Positions 8,853-17,941 of a stretch of DNA of 64,000 bases are shown in pieces. The position numbers and the translations under genes are program-made. The stretch spans positions 1-64,000 of the forward strand of contig CAJVZR010000004.1 of assembly GCA_913019965.1 (NCBI GenBank), in the 5' to 3' direction. Below the pieces are notes generated by a model, which worked only from the letters and a program-made list of their open reading frames with translations, was not told where the DNA came from and did no database searches. Source of the DNA: an uncultured Oleispira sp. GTDB lineage: Bacteria; Pseudomonadota; Gammaproteobacteria; Pseudomonadales; Oceanobacteraceae. Positions within the stretch are counted from its first letter, which is position 1; the number at the start of each line of letters is the position of its first letter.

Positions 8853-9902
8853 ATGAGCTCTAAGATTTGTCTGTCTTTGCTTTACCCTTATCTTGCTCAA
8901 GCCAGTGTTCTGGGTTTTGAACGCTCTTTTCTACTATCTGAACTTGGCTTAAGTGAGACGCACTTTAAAGAGGCGATGAGACGCCTGCCTTTTTCTGATT
9001 TTCTTACTGCGGTCCATAAACTTATTGAAATAACTCAATCCTCCGCTTTAGGGTTACAGTCAGGAGCGCACTATCACCCGTCTACTTTTGGCCCGTTAGC
9101 GTATTTGATGCTTAACAGTGCAACCATTGGTCAGGCTTATCAAGGATTTTTAACCTATGAGCCGATGTTAAACGAGGCGGTTAAAACGACCTCGATTGCG
9201 AAGGGGAATAGCGTCTATAACTCTGTGGTTTATGAGGGCTACTCTGATGAAGAAGTTGCACCTCTGGTTGAAGCTCACATAGCATCACTACTGGCTTATA
9301 CGAATTTTTTAAGCTTTAGCCCCCGCAAAGGAAAATCATTAGTTAAAGAAGTTTTATTTCGACACGGTCCGCAAACTGATCTCTCAGAGTATAAGAAGTT
9401 CTTTGGTATTGAGGTGAAATTCAATCAGGGTGTAAACAGTTTTTCTTTTGATCCGGTTATTCTCGATTTTGTTATTCCAGGGGCTGATACGCGCATTGTT
9501 AGCCGTGCCATTATGGAGCTGGATGCGATTCAAGCTTCGCGTCGAAATGAGCGCCAATTCAGAAGCGAGGTCTATGATTTTATCAAAGAAGGCTTTTACG
9601 ACTCGCTTCCAAGTGCGACGGATGGGGCGAGTGCTTTTGCTATGAGTATGAGTACTTTTCAGCGTCGATTAAAAGAAGATGGCACCACGTTTAAAGGCTT
9701 GGTCGAACAAGTGCGAATGGATAAGGCGGAGGTTCACCTTGCGGACTTACGTTTGAATTTAGCCGATGTTGCTGACCGCTTAGGATTTTCGGATGCACCT
9801 GCATTTTTCAAAGCATTTAAGCGCTGGACCGGTGAGACGCCGGCAGATTACCGTAAAAAAATCATTCAAAAATCTTCTGATGATATCAATCACCATGATT
9901 AG
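8853..9902 (+). CDS. AraC-family transcriptional regulator with OruR/ArgR-like N-terminal domain
   Basis: A 349-residue activator-type protein. The C-terminal 100 residues hold the double helix-turn-helix of the AraC/XylS family: FAMSMSTFQRRLKEDG for the first and LNLADVADRLGFSDAPAFF, then FKRWTGETPADYRK, for the second. The N-terminal 200 residues (SALGLQSGAHYHPSTFGPLAYLML region) match the pattern of the arabinose-binding-like domain found in regulators such as OruR. It lies alone between the efflux operon and the secreted PI-PLC-like gene on the same strand, with 101 bases before the latter. It could regulate either neighbour. Family is certain, effector unknown. Confidence 0.9.
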   Translation: MSSKICLSLLYPYLAQASVLGFERSFLLSELGLSETHFKEAMRRLPFSDFLTAVHKLIEITQSSALGLQSGAHYHPSTFGPLAYLMLNSATIGQAYQGFLTYEPMLNEAVKTTSIAKGNSVYNSVVYEGYSDEEVAPLVEAHIASLLAYTNFLSFSPRKGKSLVKEVLFRHGPQTDLSEYKKFFGIEVKFNQGVNSFSFDPVILDFVIPGADTRIVSRAIMELDAIQASRRNERQFRSEVYDFIKEGFYDSLPSATDGASAFAMSMSTFQRRLKEDGTTFKGLVEQVRMDKAEVHLADLRLNLADVADRLGFSDAPAFFKAFKRWTGETPADYRKKIIQKSSDDINHHD

Positions 9903-10003
9903 TTTGACCTGAGTGGAGTTCTTTTTGACTGCTTAGGATACGCAGCTAAAAGCCTCTCTAGATTATTCTTATTAACTTATAAAAATAACTAGAGTACGGT
10001 GTG

Positions 10004-12802
10004 ATGATAAAAAAAGCAGTCTCATTATTAGCCTCGGTGATGTGTGGTTTTACCTTAATATTCACCTCACCCGCTAATGCCCTCTCGGTTTCAGAGTATC
10101 AACAAAGCTGGGAGTATAAAACCTTGATGCGCCAGCAGGCGCTGGATATGGATGAACCCCTTTCTAAGGCGACCTTTGTGCATGCGCATAACGCCTATAA
10201 CTCTTCGGCTTACGCGGCGGGTTTGAACTACATTGATCCGAATCATTCACTTTCATTGACTAACCTTTTAGAGATTGGTGTGCGTTCACTGGAATTGGAT
10301 GCACATAAATTATTTGGCAATATTATTTTATGTCACGGCAGTGGTGATGCGGGTTGTATTGGTACAGAGCGAGATTATAAGGACGGATTGAAAGAGATTG
10401 CGGAGTGGTTAGCTCAACATCCCAACGAAGTGGTCGTTTTGTATTTGGAAGATTATTTCGATAACGATTATCAGCAAGCGATGAGCGATATGTTTGATAG
10501 TTACTTGGGGTTGTATCTTTATAAAACCAGCGGCAATGGTTGTGAATACCCGCCGGTCGATTTAACGAAAAGTGATATTTTGGCAGCTGGTAAGCAAGTG
10601 ATTGCGTTTACGACGGGTGGTAGTTGTGCGGCAGCAGAATCTGCAGGTTTTACTGATTGGGTTTTTAAAGGGGGTTTTAAAACGGATAATACCTTGATTG
10701 ATTCTAGGCAGTGCCACGATAAATATTCTCCATCTCAAATGGACAGTAAGTGGGTTCGAGTATTTGAAGATCTTACTTGGAATGGTAATGCGTTTGGAGA
10801 TCCTGTGAACTTGTCTGCCAGTGATGTTGCATTCGCAATGAGCTGCGGCATTAATGTGTTTGGTTTGGATAAACTCGTAGCAGGGGATTCTCGAATGGAT
10901 GCTTTGTTATGGAGTTGGGGTAACAACCAGCCAAATCAATCATCCAGTGATGATGACTGTGCAATCCTACGAGATTCTGGGCGTTTTGAAGATCGCACCT
11001 GTGAGCGAGATTATAACTACGCTTGCCAAATTCCAGGTACTCACGATTGGCTGGTAACTCAAACCACTGGAGTTTGGGCTGATGGCAGTGCAGCTTGTGA
11101 TCAAGAAACCTCAGGAGTTTATGAGTTTGCTGTGCCAACCACGTATGTGGATAAAGAGGCATTGGTGGCACAAAAGCGCAGCTTGGATGTTTGGTTAAAT
11201 TATAACGATCAAAATAAAGAAGGTGAGTGGATTTCGAATGATCAATCATTGCCTTCGTATTCACGTATTAAGGGTTATGAAAATTATTGGGCGTGTGGCA
11301 CTTTGCCTGGTAATGATGGTTTCTTAGCTGGCTCTCCTGAAAAAGATGATCACTTAGGTAAGGCGCTGGCCGCAGGAGATTTTAATGGTGACGGCTTTGA
11401 TGATTTAGCCATCGGTGCGCCGAATGAAGATATCAATGGTCATGACGATGCGGGCTCGGTCAATATTGTTTATGGCAGTGACGATGGAGCTGTTATTGAA
11501 AAAGGGAATTGTCAGTGGTGGCACGGTGATAGCCCAGGATTGGGTGGCTCTGCAGAAGACGATGATTGGTTTGGTTTTGCATTAAGTTCTGGTGATTACA
11601 ATAATGACGGCTTTGCAGATCTTGCGATTGGTGCGCCGCACGAAAAAATCTCAAACGCAGAAGATGGTGGTGCGGTAACCATTATTTATGGCAGTGAAAA
11701 CGGCCTAACTGCAGCCAGCGATACGTATATTCATCAGGATACGGATAACGTAGCGAGCAGTGCTGAAGGTGATGATCAATTTGGTTATTCCTTAGCGTCT
11801 GGTGATTTTAATAACGATGGATACTCTGACCTTGCGGTTGGCTCTCCAAATGAAAATCGACCTGCGGGTGGCAATGACAATGAAGGAATGGCCCATGTAT
11901 TTTATGGCAGCAGCACGGGGATTAACTCCCAAGGCTCAACGCATTGGGCGCAAGATGTAGGCACGGTAAATGGCACAGCAGAAAAAGATGATCGTTTTGG
12001 ATGGTCCTTGGCTGCGGGGGATTTCAATCGCGATGGCTTTGATGATCTTGCGGTCGGTGTGCCGAAAGAAGATGTGAATGGCGATGACAATGCAGGTTAT
12101 GTGAATGTATTGTTTGGTAGTAGTAATGGTATTGATGACGTGGGTGATCAATCATTCCACCAAGACAGTGATGGCATTGCTAGTTCAACAGAAGCAGATG
12201 ATCATTTTGGTTTTGCGTTAACCACTGGAGATTTTAATAACGATGGTTATGCCGACCTTGCGGTGGGTTCACCAAAAGAAGATCGAGAAGCTGGTGGCGA
12301 TAATAATGATGGCATGATCCATATTTTATATGGCCGCAGTGGTGGTTTAAGTGGCAATGGATCTTCTGCTTGGGCCCAAGACATTGGTACGGTTAATGGT
12401 ACTGCAGAAAAAGATGATCATTTTGGTTATTCGTTAACGGCGGGGGATTTTGATGGTGACGGTTTTTCGGATCTGGCTATTGGAGTTCCTAATGAAGATT
12501 TAGGCGAGTGGGATACGGGTTATATCAACGTGCTTTATGGTACTAGCAACGGTTTAGACGACGGCAGTGATGAGTCTTTTTCTCAGGATTCTGTTGGCGT
12601 TGCTAATAGCCCTGAAAAAGATGATCGTTTTGGTTGGGCTGTATCGGCGGGTGATTTTAATGGTGACGGTTATGCCGACCTTGCGGTTGGTGCACCGAAA
12701 GAAGATCTAAACCGTGGTGGTGATAATAACGACGGCCAGGTGCATACGTTCAGTGGTAATAGTGGTGGTCTTATTGGAAATGATGATCAGATATATCAAT
12801 AA
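10004..12802 (+). CDS. Secreted PI-PLC-like protein with C-terminal seven-repeat FG-GAP propeller
   Basis: A 932-residue exported protein. Start is ATG 10004; an in-frame GTG at 10001 is the alternative. A signal peptide ends near SPANALSV. Residues about 50-300 resemble a phosphatidylinositol-specific phospholipase C X domain: H62 in HAHNAYN and H111 in LCHGSGD fit the catalytic pair, and N63, E97 and D99 (LELDAH) and E149 (YLEDYF) fit the calcium ligands of the eukaryotic-type enzymes. Residues about 310-430 contain Cys-rich segments (GRFEDRTC, YNYACQ, WLNYND) vaguely like a C-type lectin. From about 445 to the end are seven repeats with a DxNxDGxxDLAxGxP core, as in integrin alpha propellers, each likely binding calcium. 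It probably cleaves phosphoinositides or glycosyl-PI on host or prey surfaces. Enzyme activity is inference. Confidence 0.82.
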   Translation: MIKKAVSLLASVMCGFTLIFTSPANALSVSEYQQSWEYKTLMRQQALDMDEPLSKATFVHAHNAYNSSAYAAGLNYIDPNHSLSLTNLLEIGVRSLELDAHKLFGNIILCHGSGDAGCIGTERDYKDGLKEIAEWLAQHPNEVVVLYLEDYFDNDYQQAMSDMFDSYLGLYLYKTSGNGCEYPPVDLTKSDILAAGKQVIAFTTGGSCAAAESAGFTDWVFKGGFKTDNTLIDSRQCHDKYSPSQMDSKWVRVFEDLTWNGNAFGDPVNLSASDVAFAMSCGINVFGLDKLVAGDSRMDALLWSWGNNQPNQSSSDDDCAILRDSGRFEDRTCERDYNYACQIPGTHDWLVTQTTGVWADGSAACDQETSGVYEFAVPTTYVDKEALVAQKRSLDVWLNYNDQNKEGEWISNDQSLPSYSRIKGYENYWACGTLPGNDGFLAGSPEKDDHLGKALAAGDFNGDGFDDLAIGAPNEDINGHDDAGSVNIVYGSDDGAVIEKGNCQWWHGDSPGLGGSAEDDDWFGFALSSGDYNNDGFADLAIGAPHEKISNAEDGGAVTIIYGSENGLTAASDTYIHQDTDNVASSAEGDDQFGYSLASGDFNNDGYSDLAVGSPNENRPAGGNDNEGMAHVFYGSSTGINSQGSTHWAQDVGTVNGTAEKDDRFGWSLAAGDFNRDGFDDLAVGVPKEDVNGDDNAGYVNVLFGSSNGIDDVGDQSFHQDSDGIASSTEADDHFGFALTTGDFNNDGYADLAVGSPKEDREAGGDNNDGMIHILYGRSGGLSGNGSSAWAQDIGTVNGTAEKDDHFGYSLTAGDFDGDGFSDLAIGVPNEDLGEWDTGYINVLYGTSNGLDDGSDESFSQDSVGVANSPEKDDRFGWAVSAGDFNGDGYADLAVGAPKEDLNRGGDNNDGQVHTFSGNSGGLIGNDDQIYQ

Positions 12803-12816
12803 CTTTTAATGTGTAC

Positions 12817-12859
12817 TCGAGCAATTCAGCTAATCTTTTTAGATAGCTGAGCTGCTCGA
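12817..12859. terminator. Long hairpin between convergent genes
   Basis: TCGAGCA (12817-12823) pairs with TGCTCGA (12853-12859), and the inner TTCAGCTA and TAGCTGA segments extend the stem around a T-rich loop. It lies between the convergent PI-PLC-like gene and the 416-residue membrane protein gene. A clear T run right after the stem is missing, so it may act as a bidirectional transcript end of weaker type. Confidence 0.4.
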
Positions 12860-12886
12860 CTATGGCATTGTGATAGGTTTTTAATG

Positions 12887-14137
12887 TTATAGCGCTTCGA
12901 GTTCTCCTTTAAGATTATTACTTTTTTCCATTAAAGCATCGATTAACTTTCTTTCCATGGCTTCTCCAGCCGCTTTGCCTTCAATGCCTTCGACCAGTTT
13001 AATATCTTTCTTAATTGAGCCATTGGGGCTATTAACATCGATTTGAGCATATATCGCCATGTACTCTGTTTGTTTACCGTTACTCGTACTCGACATGGTT
13101 GTTTTTAAGGTAAGCTGACTGGGCGACGTTAACTTGCCTTCACGGGTATAGAGAATACGACCGAATAAACTGCGACGCGTATGAACAGTATCACCGATTA
13201 TTTTGCATTCAAGTTTTCGCCCTACTAGAAAGATACCGAAAGCCATAATACTGGCACCGACACTGAAAAATATAGGTCCCATTATCCATAACATCGCTTC
13301 TCCTTGAAATGCCATGTACAACAAAAAACAGCCAACTGTGGTAAATAGTGCTCCGAAAAGCACAAGAAACCAGCTCATCGATTTGTTACGCCCCTGCTCG
13401 GAGAGAATATCGAGTCCTTCTTGGGTTACTTCTGTTTGGATTTGTTTTTCTATGCTAACTTCAGCTTGTTTTCGCTTGGCAGCATGACTGGCTTCTTTGT
13501 GAGTATTAGGAATATCAATGCTGGATGTTTCTGTGCCAACTTCAACAGGAAGTTTCCAGCTGCGCTTGAACTCCATAAAATTGACTAGGCCTTCGACAGT
13601 AACTTCCCAGTGAATTCGGCCACGACCATTGTAAGTCGTTTCAGTTGGCTCTCCAGCGGGAACATCAAAACAAAACTCAAGTTTACTGCCTGTACCGTTT
13701 GGGCGATCTAGAGGCTTATCCGTTTCTTGCCATTTTATATCTCTATGGGTTGTGGAATTTTTACCACTGCCCGTCGTATAAGTATTGATGCAGCTAAGGG
13801 TTGCCGAAAGGTTACGCTTTGCCCAAGGTTGTTCAAGGTCGATGCGCCCACCGACTTGTCCACCGACTTGCCCGATACTGGGTGAAGGTGTTAATGGAGT
13901 AGGTCCAAAGAAAAGAAATTTCTGGCGCATTTTCCAGCCGCCAAATAACATTCCTAAGCCCGCGAGGGGAAATACCAGAGCGACAAATATACCATTATTT
14001 CCACGACGAACTTCTTCTGCAATTGAGAAGAAAATTGGGAGTGACACAAGCATGAATATAATCCCCATGATTACCAAAATCCAATGGCTTGATTTTTCAA
14101 CGCTGTTGATTTGAGTATTATCTGCTGGTTTATTCAT
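12887..14137 (-). CDS. Membrane protein of unknown function, two TM hairpins
   Basis: I do not recognise this 416-residue protein with confidence. It has four predicted membrane segments in two pairs: about residues 20-42 (WILVIMGIIFMLVSLPIFF) and 48-67, then about 257-277 (WFLVLFGALFTTVGCFLLY) and 283-304. The soluble part between the pairs (about 90-200) looks beta-rich with two conserved-looking cysteines (SATLSC and LEFCFDV). A short charged stretch precedes the second pair. The C-terminal region after the last TM is cytoplasmic or periplasmic, beta-rich, ending in a charged helix. The layout resembles DUF3592-type proteins, but this is only a pattern resemblance. It is downstream of a chemoreceptor on the same strand. 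Confidence 0.7.
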   Translation of the reverse strand: MNKPADNTQINSVEKSSHWILVIMGIIFMLVSLPIFFSIAEEVRRGNNGIFVALVFPLAGLGMLFGGWKMRQKFLFFGPTPLTPSPSIGQVGGQVGGRIDLEQPWAKRNLSATLSCINTYTTGSGKNSTTHRDIKWQETDKPLDRPNGTGSKLEFCFDVPAGEPTETTYNGRGRIHWEVTVEGLVNFMEFKRSWKLPVEVGTETSSIDIPNTHKEASHAAKRKQAEVSIEKQIQTEVTQEGLDILSEQGRNKSMSWFLVLFGALFTTVGCFLLYMAFQGEAMLWIMGPIFFSVGASIMAFGIFLVGRKLECKIIGDTVHTRRSLFGRILYTREGKLTSPSQLTLKTTMSSTSNGKQTEYMAIYAQIDVNSPNGSIKKDIKLVEGIEGKAAGEAMERKLIDALMEKSNNLKGELEAL

Positions 14138-14154
14138 TAGCGGAGGCTCTCATG

Positions 14155-14182
14155 GGTACTGTTATTTAAAAATAACAGTACC
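14155..14182. repeat. Perfect 13-base-arm palindrome
   Basis: GGTACTGTTATTT (14155-14167) and AAATAACAGTACC (14170-14182) are perfect inverted arms separated by two bases. It lies between the chemoreceptor stop and the start of the downstream membrane-protein gene. No T run follows in either direction, so it may be an RNA-processing or protein-binding site rather than a terminator. Confidence 0.6.
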
Positions 14183-14233
14183 AGAGTTATTGAGATCTTT
14201 GAACTTTTAATGAGAGATGCACTGGTTGAAGGG

Positions 14234-15898
14234 CTAGAGTTTAAATGCGCTAACAGATTCTTTAAGGCGTGATGATGAAGATACAATGTGATCACAAATG
14301 TTATTTATTTCAGTAACACCTTGGGAGTTTTCAGTTCCCATTGAGCTTAAGTTAGAAATACTGCTGCTCATATCCCTTGCAACGGTCTCTTGCTCTGCGG
14401 CGGCGCTGGATATTTGCAGGCTCATGTCACTTATTTTTGTGATAGATTGAACAATTACGTTTAAGGAATTACCGGCTTCGACAGCTTTATCTACGACGAG
14501 CTTTGCCTGATCTTGACTCTCGCTCATGGCATTAACTGCTTTATTGGATGACGTATTTAGCTCTTCAATCATGACATTAATTTGTCCCGTGGCTTCTTGG
14601 GTCCGAACGGCCAGAGATCGAACTTCATCGGCGACCACTGCGAACCCTCTGCCTTGTTCTCCTGCTCTAGCAGCTTCGATTGCCGCGTTAAGCGCTAATA
14701 AATTCGTCTGGTCTGCGATGCTTTTAATAACTTCTAAAACGGTATAGATGTTTTTACTGCCATCTTCAACACTCATAATGACATCGGATGCGTCGTGAAT
14801 TTTTTCGGATAAAGAATTAATGCCAGATACCGTCTCGTTTACCGCAGATGCGCCTCCTTCCGTTTCATTATTCGACTGTTTTGTCATATCGGCGACTGAC
14901 AAAATACTTTGAGCAACTTCTTGCGCTGAAGATTTCATTTGGACCATTGCGTTGGATATAACTTCGGTTTCAACTTGCTGAATGTTCATATTTCCTTGAG
15001 TTTGTTTAACGATGGCAGCCAGGCTTTCCGCTGTTGTAAATAATTCCTTCGTAGTCTTATTTATGTTTTCAATCATTTCTGATAGATGAGCTTGCATCGC
15101 ATGCATAGGAATAGTTACTTCATCTATTGGGTCGATATTCTTTGAGAAATCTCCCTGTGCCAGTCTTTTAAGACTTTTTGCAATGTAATTAAGGCGTTTT
15201 TGTAGGTCGTTTGATACGATAAACCCTAGAATGATGCCAATGATCGTTGCAACTAGAGTAATTATGATTAATAAATTTTCGGTTTCATGTTCATGATCTT
15301 TCGCTAAATTTGCTGCTTCAGCTGTGAAATGCTCTATTTCAAACAGTAGCTCTTTCAGGTGAGCATCAAGATTATCTTCAATGATCTTAATGTTTTTAAT
15401 TAAGGGTTTTGTTTCAGGTTTATTATCTTGTTTAAAAAGGCGAATAATTTCATCTGCAGATTCTTCATATTCAAGATGTTCTCTTTTGACCTTGGTTAAT
15501 CCAGCTGAAATTACACTAAATTCTTTTATTTCTTTTTCAAGTGTTGTTTTAGATAAAATTGACGTTAGCTTATGTTCAATATCTTTAAACTCCACTTCTA
15601 ATTCATCATTTAAATGGTGAAAGCTTTTATTGTATTTATCAAATGCTCCCGGGGAGTTTGATAGAGCAGAGTTAATTAATCGTTCAAAATTAATTTCTTG
15701 TTCTAATTGAAGAACTGTAATTCGTGTTAAGGCATTTGTAATAGGAATATCATGATCTGCAATGGCTTCTAGCTCATTACCTATATAACGTATTGATAGC
15801 TGTGCATAAATTGCCGTTGCAATAATGATTGCATTCAGTAATCCAGAAAGCAGCAATACTTTTTGGCGGATGGATAAGTTTTGAAGCTGAATTGGCAT
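14234..15898 (-). CDS. Methyl-accepting chemotaxis protein with four-helix-bundle sensor
   Basis: A 554-residue chemoreceptor. TM1 is near residues 12-30 ([19 protein letters not shown]). A roughly 170-residue periplasmic segment, rich in long helices, fits a 4HB-type ligand domain. TM2 is near residues 208-228 ([18 protein letters not shown]), followed by a HAMP linker ([12 protein letters not shown]). The cytoplasmic hairpin tip is the invariant [20 protein letters not shown] region, which binds CheA and CheW. No CheR-tethering pentapeptide is visible at the C-terminus (ends SVSAFKL). It stands alone with no che genes nearby. The ligand cannot be told from sequence. Confidence 0.94.
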   Translation of the reverse strand: MPIQLQNLSIRQKVLLLSGLLNAIIIATAIYAQLSIRYIGNELEAIADHDIPITNALTRITVLQLEQEINFERLINSALSNSPGAFDKYNKSFHHLNDELEVEFKDIEHKLTSILSKTTLEKEIKEFSVISAGLTKVKREHLEYEESADEIIRLFKQDNKPETKPLIKNIKIIEDNLDAHLKELLFEIEHFTAEAANLAKDHEHETENLLIIITLVATIIGIILGFIVSNDLQKRLNYIAKSLKRLAQGDFSKNIDPIDEVTIPMHAMQAHLSEMIENINKTTKELFTTAESLAAIVKQTQGNMNIQQVETEVISNAMVQMKSSAQEVAQSILSVADMTKQSNNETEGGASAVNETVSGINSLSEKIHDASDVIMSVEDGSKNIYTVLEVIKSIADQTNLLALNAAIEAARAGEQGRGFAVVADEVRSLAVRTQEATGQINVMIEELNTSSNKAVNAMSESQDQAKLVVDKAVEAGNSLNVIVQSITKISDMSLQISSAAAEQETVARDMSSSISNLSSMGTENSQGVTEINNICDHIVSSSSRLKESVSAFKL

Positions 15899-16055
15899 TA
15901 TAACCCTACTTTTTGTCGCTATTTATACGAATTTATTATCGAGCGAGATAAGCTTTAAGTATGGATTACCTTACAGATTCGGCAAATAATTGGTTCAATT
16001 AACTGGAAAGCAAAAAGAAAAGGACTGGATTAAAGCTGAGGAGGCCATTAATTAA

Positions 16056-16085
16056 AGGCACCTCAGGAAGAGGTGCCTAGCAGTA
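16056..16085 (-). terminator. Hairpin downstream of the crotonase gene
   Basis: AGGCACCTC (16056-16064) and GAGGTGCCT (16070-16078) form a perfect nine-base stem with a five-base loop. On the minus strand it is followed by TTTAATTAAT, so it can end the crotonase transcript; T run is short. Confidence 0.55.
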
Positions 16086-16114
16086 GCGGTTAAAAAACCT
16101 TATTAACGGCAATG

Positions 16115-16879
16115 TTACTTGTTATTGTTAACTAAGTAATTGATACGGCCTTGTGTTTCTTCACTTTGCAGCAACAAAGCAAAGGCTTCAAGTTCATCCG
16201 TAACAACTTCTTCAATGACGTCGGCGTTGCCAACATTTAATAATTGCTTGGTGGTAATTAATGAAGCCAGAGGTTGCTTTAATAGATCTTGAGCAACAGC
16301 CATAGCCGCTTCTAATGCTTGGCCATCTTCAGTTGCCTTGTTGATTAGGTTCCACTTCTCTGCTTCGCTGCCATCGAAGAAACGACCGGTTAATAACAAC
16401 TCGTTGGCGATCTTAGGGCCAACGGATTCTGTCAATAACATAGAAGCAGCGCCTTCTGGGCTCACTCCTAGGTTGGCGAAAGGTAGGCGGAAGCGGGTAT
16501 TGGTACCAGCGAAAGCCATGTCGCAATGTAATAAAATGGTAGTACCAATGCCCACCGCTACTTTTTCTACTGCTGCGATAACGGGTTTTTTCACTAGGCT
16601 TAATGTCGTGAAGATGCCGGATACACCATCCATCACATCTTGACGAGTTTCATCACCGGCGACTAAATCGGCAAGGTCGTTACCGGCAGTGAATTTGCCG
16701 CCTGCACCCGTAAGCACGATTACATTAACATCGTCAGAAGCATCGGCTTCTTTAAAGGCAGCAATTAAGTCTTGGTAGGTTTTAACACGAATGGCATTTA
16801 AAACTTCTGGACGGTTAATTTCGATAGTGGCGATTTTGTTATCGATGGTTAAATTAACATCTTGATAATCGTGGCTCAT
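16115..16879 (-). CDS. Enoyl-CoA hydratase/isomerase family protein (crotonase)
   Basis: A 254-residue crotonase-fold enzyme acting on acyl-CoA thioesters. The oxyanion-hole segments are GGKFTAGNDLADL (about residues 60-72) and KVAVGIGTTILLHCDMAFA (about 104-122). The RLPFANLGVSPEGAASM segment carries a glutamate (in PEG) in the place used by hydratases or by delta3,delta2-enoyl-CoA isomerases. NRPEVLNAI near the N-terminus and the LLTGRFFDGSEAEKW motif are family marks. It is a monocistronic minus-strand gene with a hairpin behind its stop. Whether it hydrates or isomerises is not clear. Its PEG-type second glutamate without the usual first glutamate suggests an isomerase. Confidence 0.9.
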   Translation of the reverse strand: MSHDYQDVNLTIDNKIATIEINRPEVLNAIRVKTYQDLIAAFKEADASDDVNVIVLTGAGGKFTAGNDLADLVAGDETRQDVMDGVSGIFTTLSLVKKPVIAAVEKVAVGIGTTILLHCDMAFAGTNTRFRLPFANLGVSPEGAASMLLTESVGPKIANELLLTGRFFDGSEAEKWNLINKATEDGQALEAAMAVAQDLLKQPLASLITTKQLLNVGNADVIEEVVTDELEAFALLLQSEETQGRINYLVNNNK

Positions 16880-17045
16880 GGTAGCTCCAGAGAGTTTATG
16901 TTGAATTAAAGCAAGCAGTGTAACTGGCTTCAGGCATTAACAGAAGAATTAGTCGTGGTTGCTGGTGATAAAGTTTTACCTGATGATCATTCTTGCTTAA
17001 ACTATATTGATTCTTTGATATAAATTAGCAAACAAGGACAGATAG

Positions 17046-17822
17046 ATGCCTAATACAAAGCCTTTTCTTGTAGCCGTTTTCAGTAGTATTTTCCTTTTTT
17101 CTGGCTGTAGCAATATTGAGAACGAAACTAAGCGTTCAAGTGATTTTTCTACGGAAGCGATTGAAGCCTTTTATTCAATAGAGGTGAAAGAAAATAACCA
17201 AGTAACCTATCAGGCTAACTTTGCTCATGATGGTAGCTCTCTCGAATTAGAAGGCGGGGATGAGGTTTTTGTTGCTATTGGCTCTGAGAGCCTACCTCTT
17301 ATTGAAAGTATTAGCTTCGGGGTTGCTAGTTATCGCTTAAATAGAACGGAGGAGTTTGAAGCTGGTAGATATTTCTTTGAATTTACTCGGGAGTCTCAAG
17401 AAAATGCTGATAACTCTTTTGTCATAGTTCCAGAAGAATTTACCTTGGTTACCCCTCTCTTAGTAGATTCCGATTATGAACCGTCTGATGGGCAAACATT
17501 TGCCATTTCTTGGGATGCACAAGGAGGCGTGAGTGCGGATGAAGAATTCACTCTAAGATATGATTTTGACTGTAGAAATGACTCAGGGACGCCCAGTATT
17601 AGTTCGAGCTACGTCGAGAAAGTAGAAGATGATGGGGCTCATACGATTGATCTAGCGGTAGTCTTGGGCGCGGGGGATTACGACCAATGCAGCCGTTTCA
17701 CGATTATTGCTATTCGAAGTAATAGTGATGGCAATCTTGATAGTGCATTAAAGAGCGGCTCTACAGTCGGGGCGCAAGTTAGGACGATCGAAGGGTCATT
17801 AGAAGCTTTACAGCTACTCTAA
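17046..17822 (+). CDS. Lipoprotein of unknown function
   Basis: A 258-residue protein with a lipoprotein signal: MPNTKPFLVAVFSS followed by the lipobox LFSGC, so Cys21 or so would be acylated. The rest is acidic, beta-rich and lacks TM segments, with two cysteines in FDCRNDS and YDQCSRF that could form a disulfide. No family is recognised. It precedes the papain-fold-like secreted protein by 119 bases on the same strand; there is no clear promoter between them, so they may or may not share a transcript. Confidence 0.75.
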   Translation: MPNTKPFLVAVFSSIFLFSGCSNIENETKRSSDFSTEAIEAFYSIEVKENNQVTYQANFAHDGSSLELEGGDEVFVAIGSESLPLIESISFGVASYRLNRTEEFEAGRYFFEFTRESQENADNSFVIVPEEFTLVTPLLVDSDYEPSDGQTFAISWDAQGGVSADEEFTLRYDFDCRNDSGTPSISSSYVEKVEDDGAHTIDLAVVLGAGDYDQCSRFTIIAIRSNSDGNLDSALKSGSTVGAQVRTIEGSLEALQLL

Positions 17823-17941
17823 TGGGAAAGAAACAATACGGTAGTATTAAAAGTATTTGATCACTTAGTATTCAGTTGGTAACATTCCGTAACAAGTCAG
17901 ATAACTAAACTTACAATGACTTTTGGAAACTGGTTGAATAC

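Noticed and set aside
10851-11264. 137-residue ORF antisense to the PI-PLC-like gene
   Set aside because: It is antisense to an obviously coding frame with repeats and has no start signal or recognisable motif.
11320-12790. RTX (calcium-binding) toxin repeats
   Set aside because: The repeats have the FG-GAP DxNxDGxxD pattern, not the GGxGxDxUx nonapeptides of RTX proteins, and no type I secretion genes are close.
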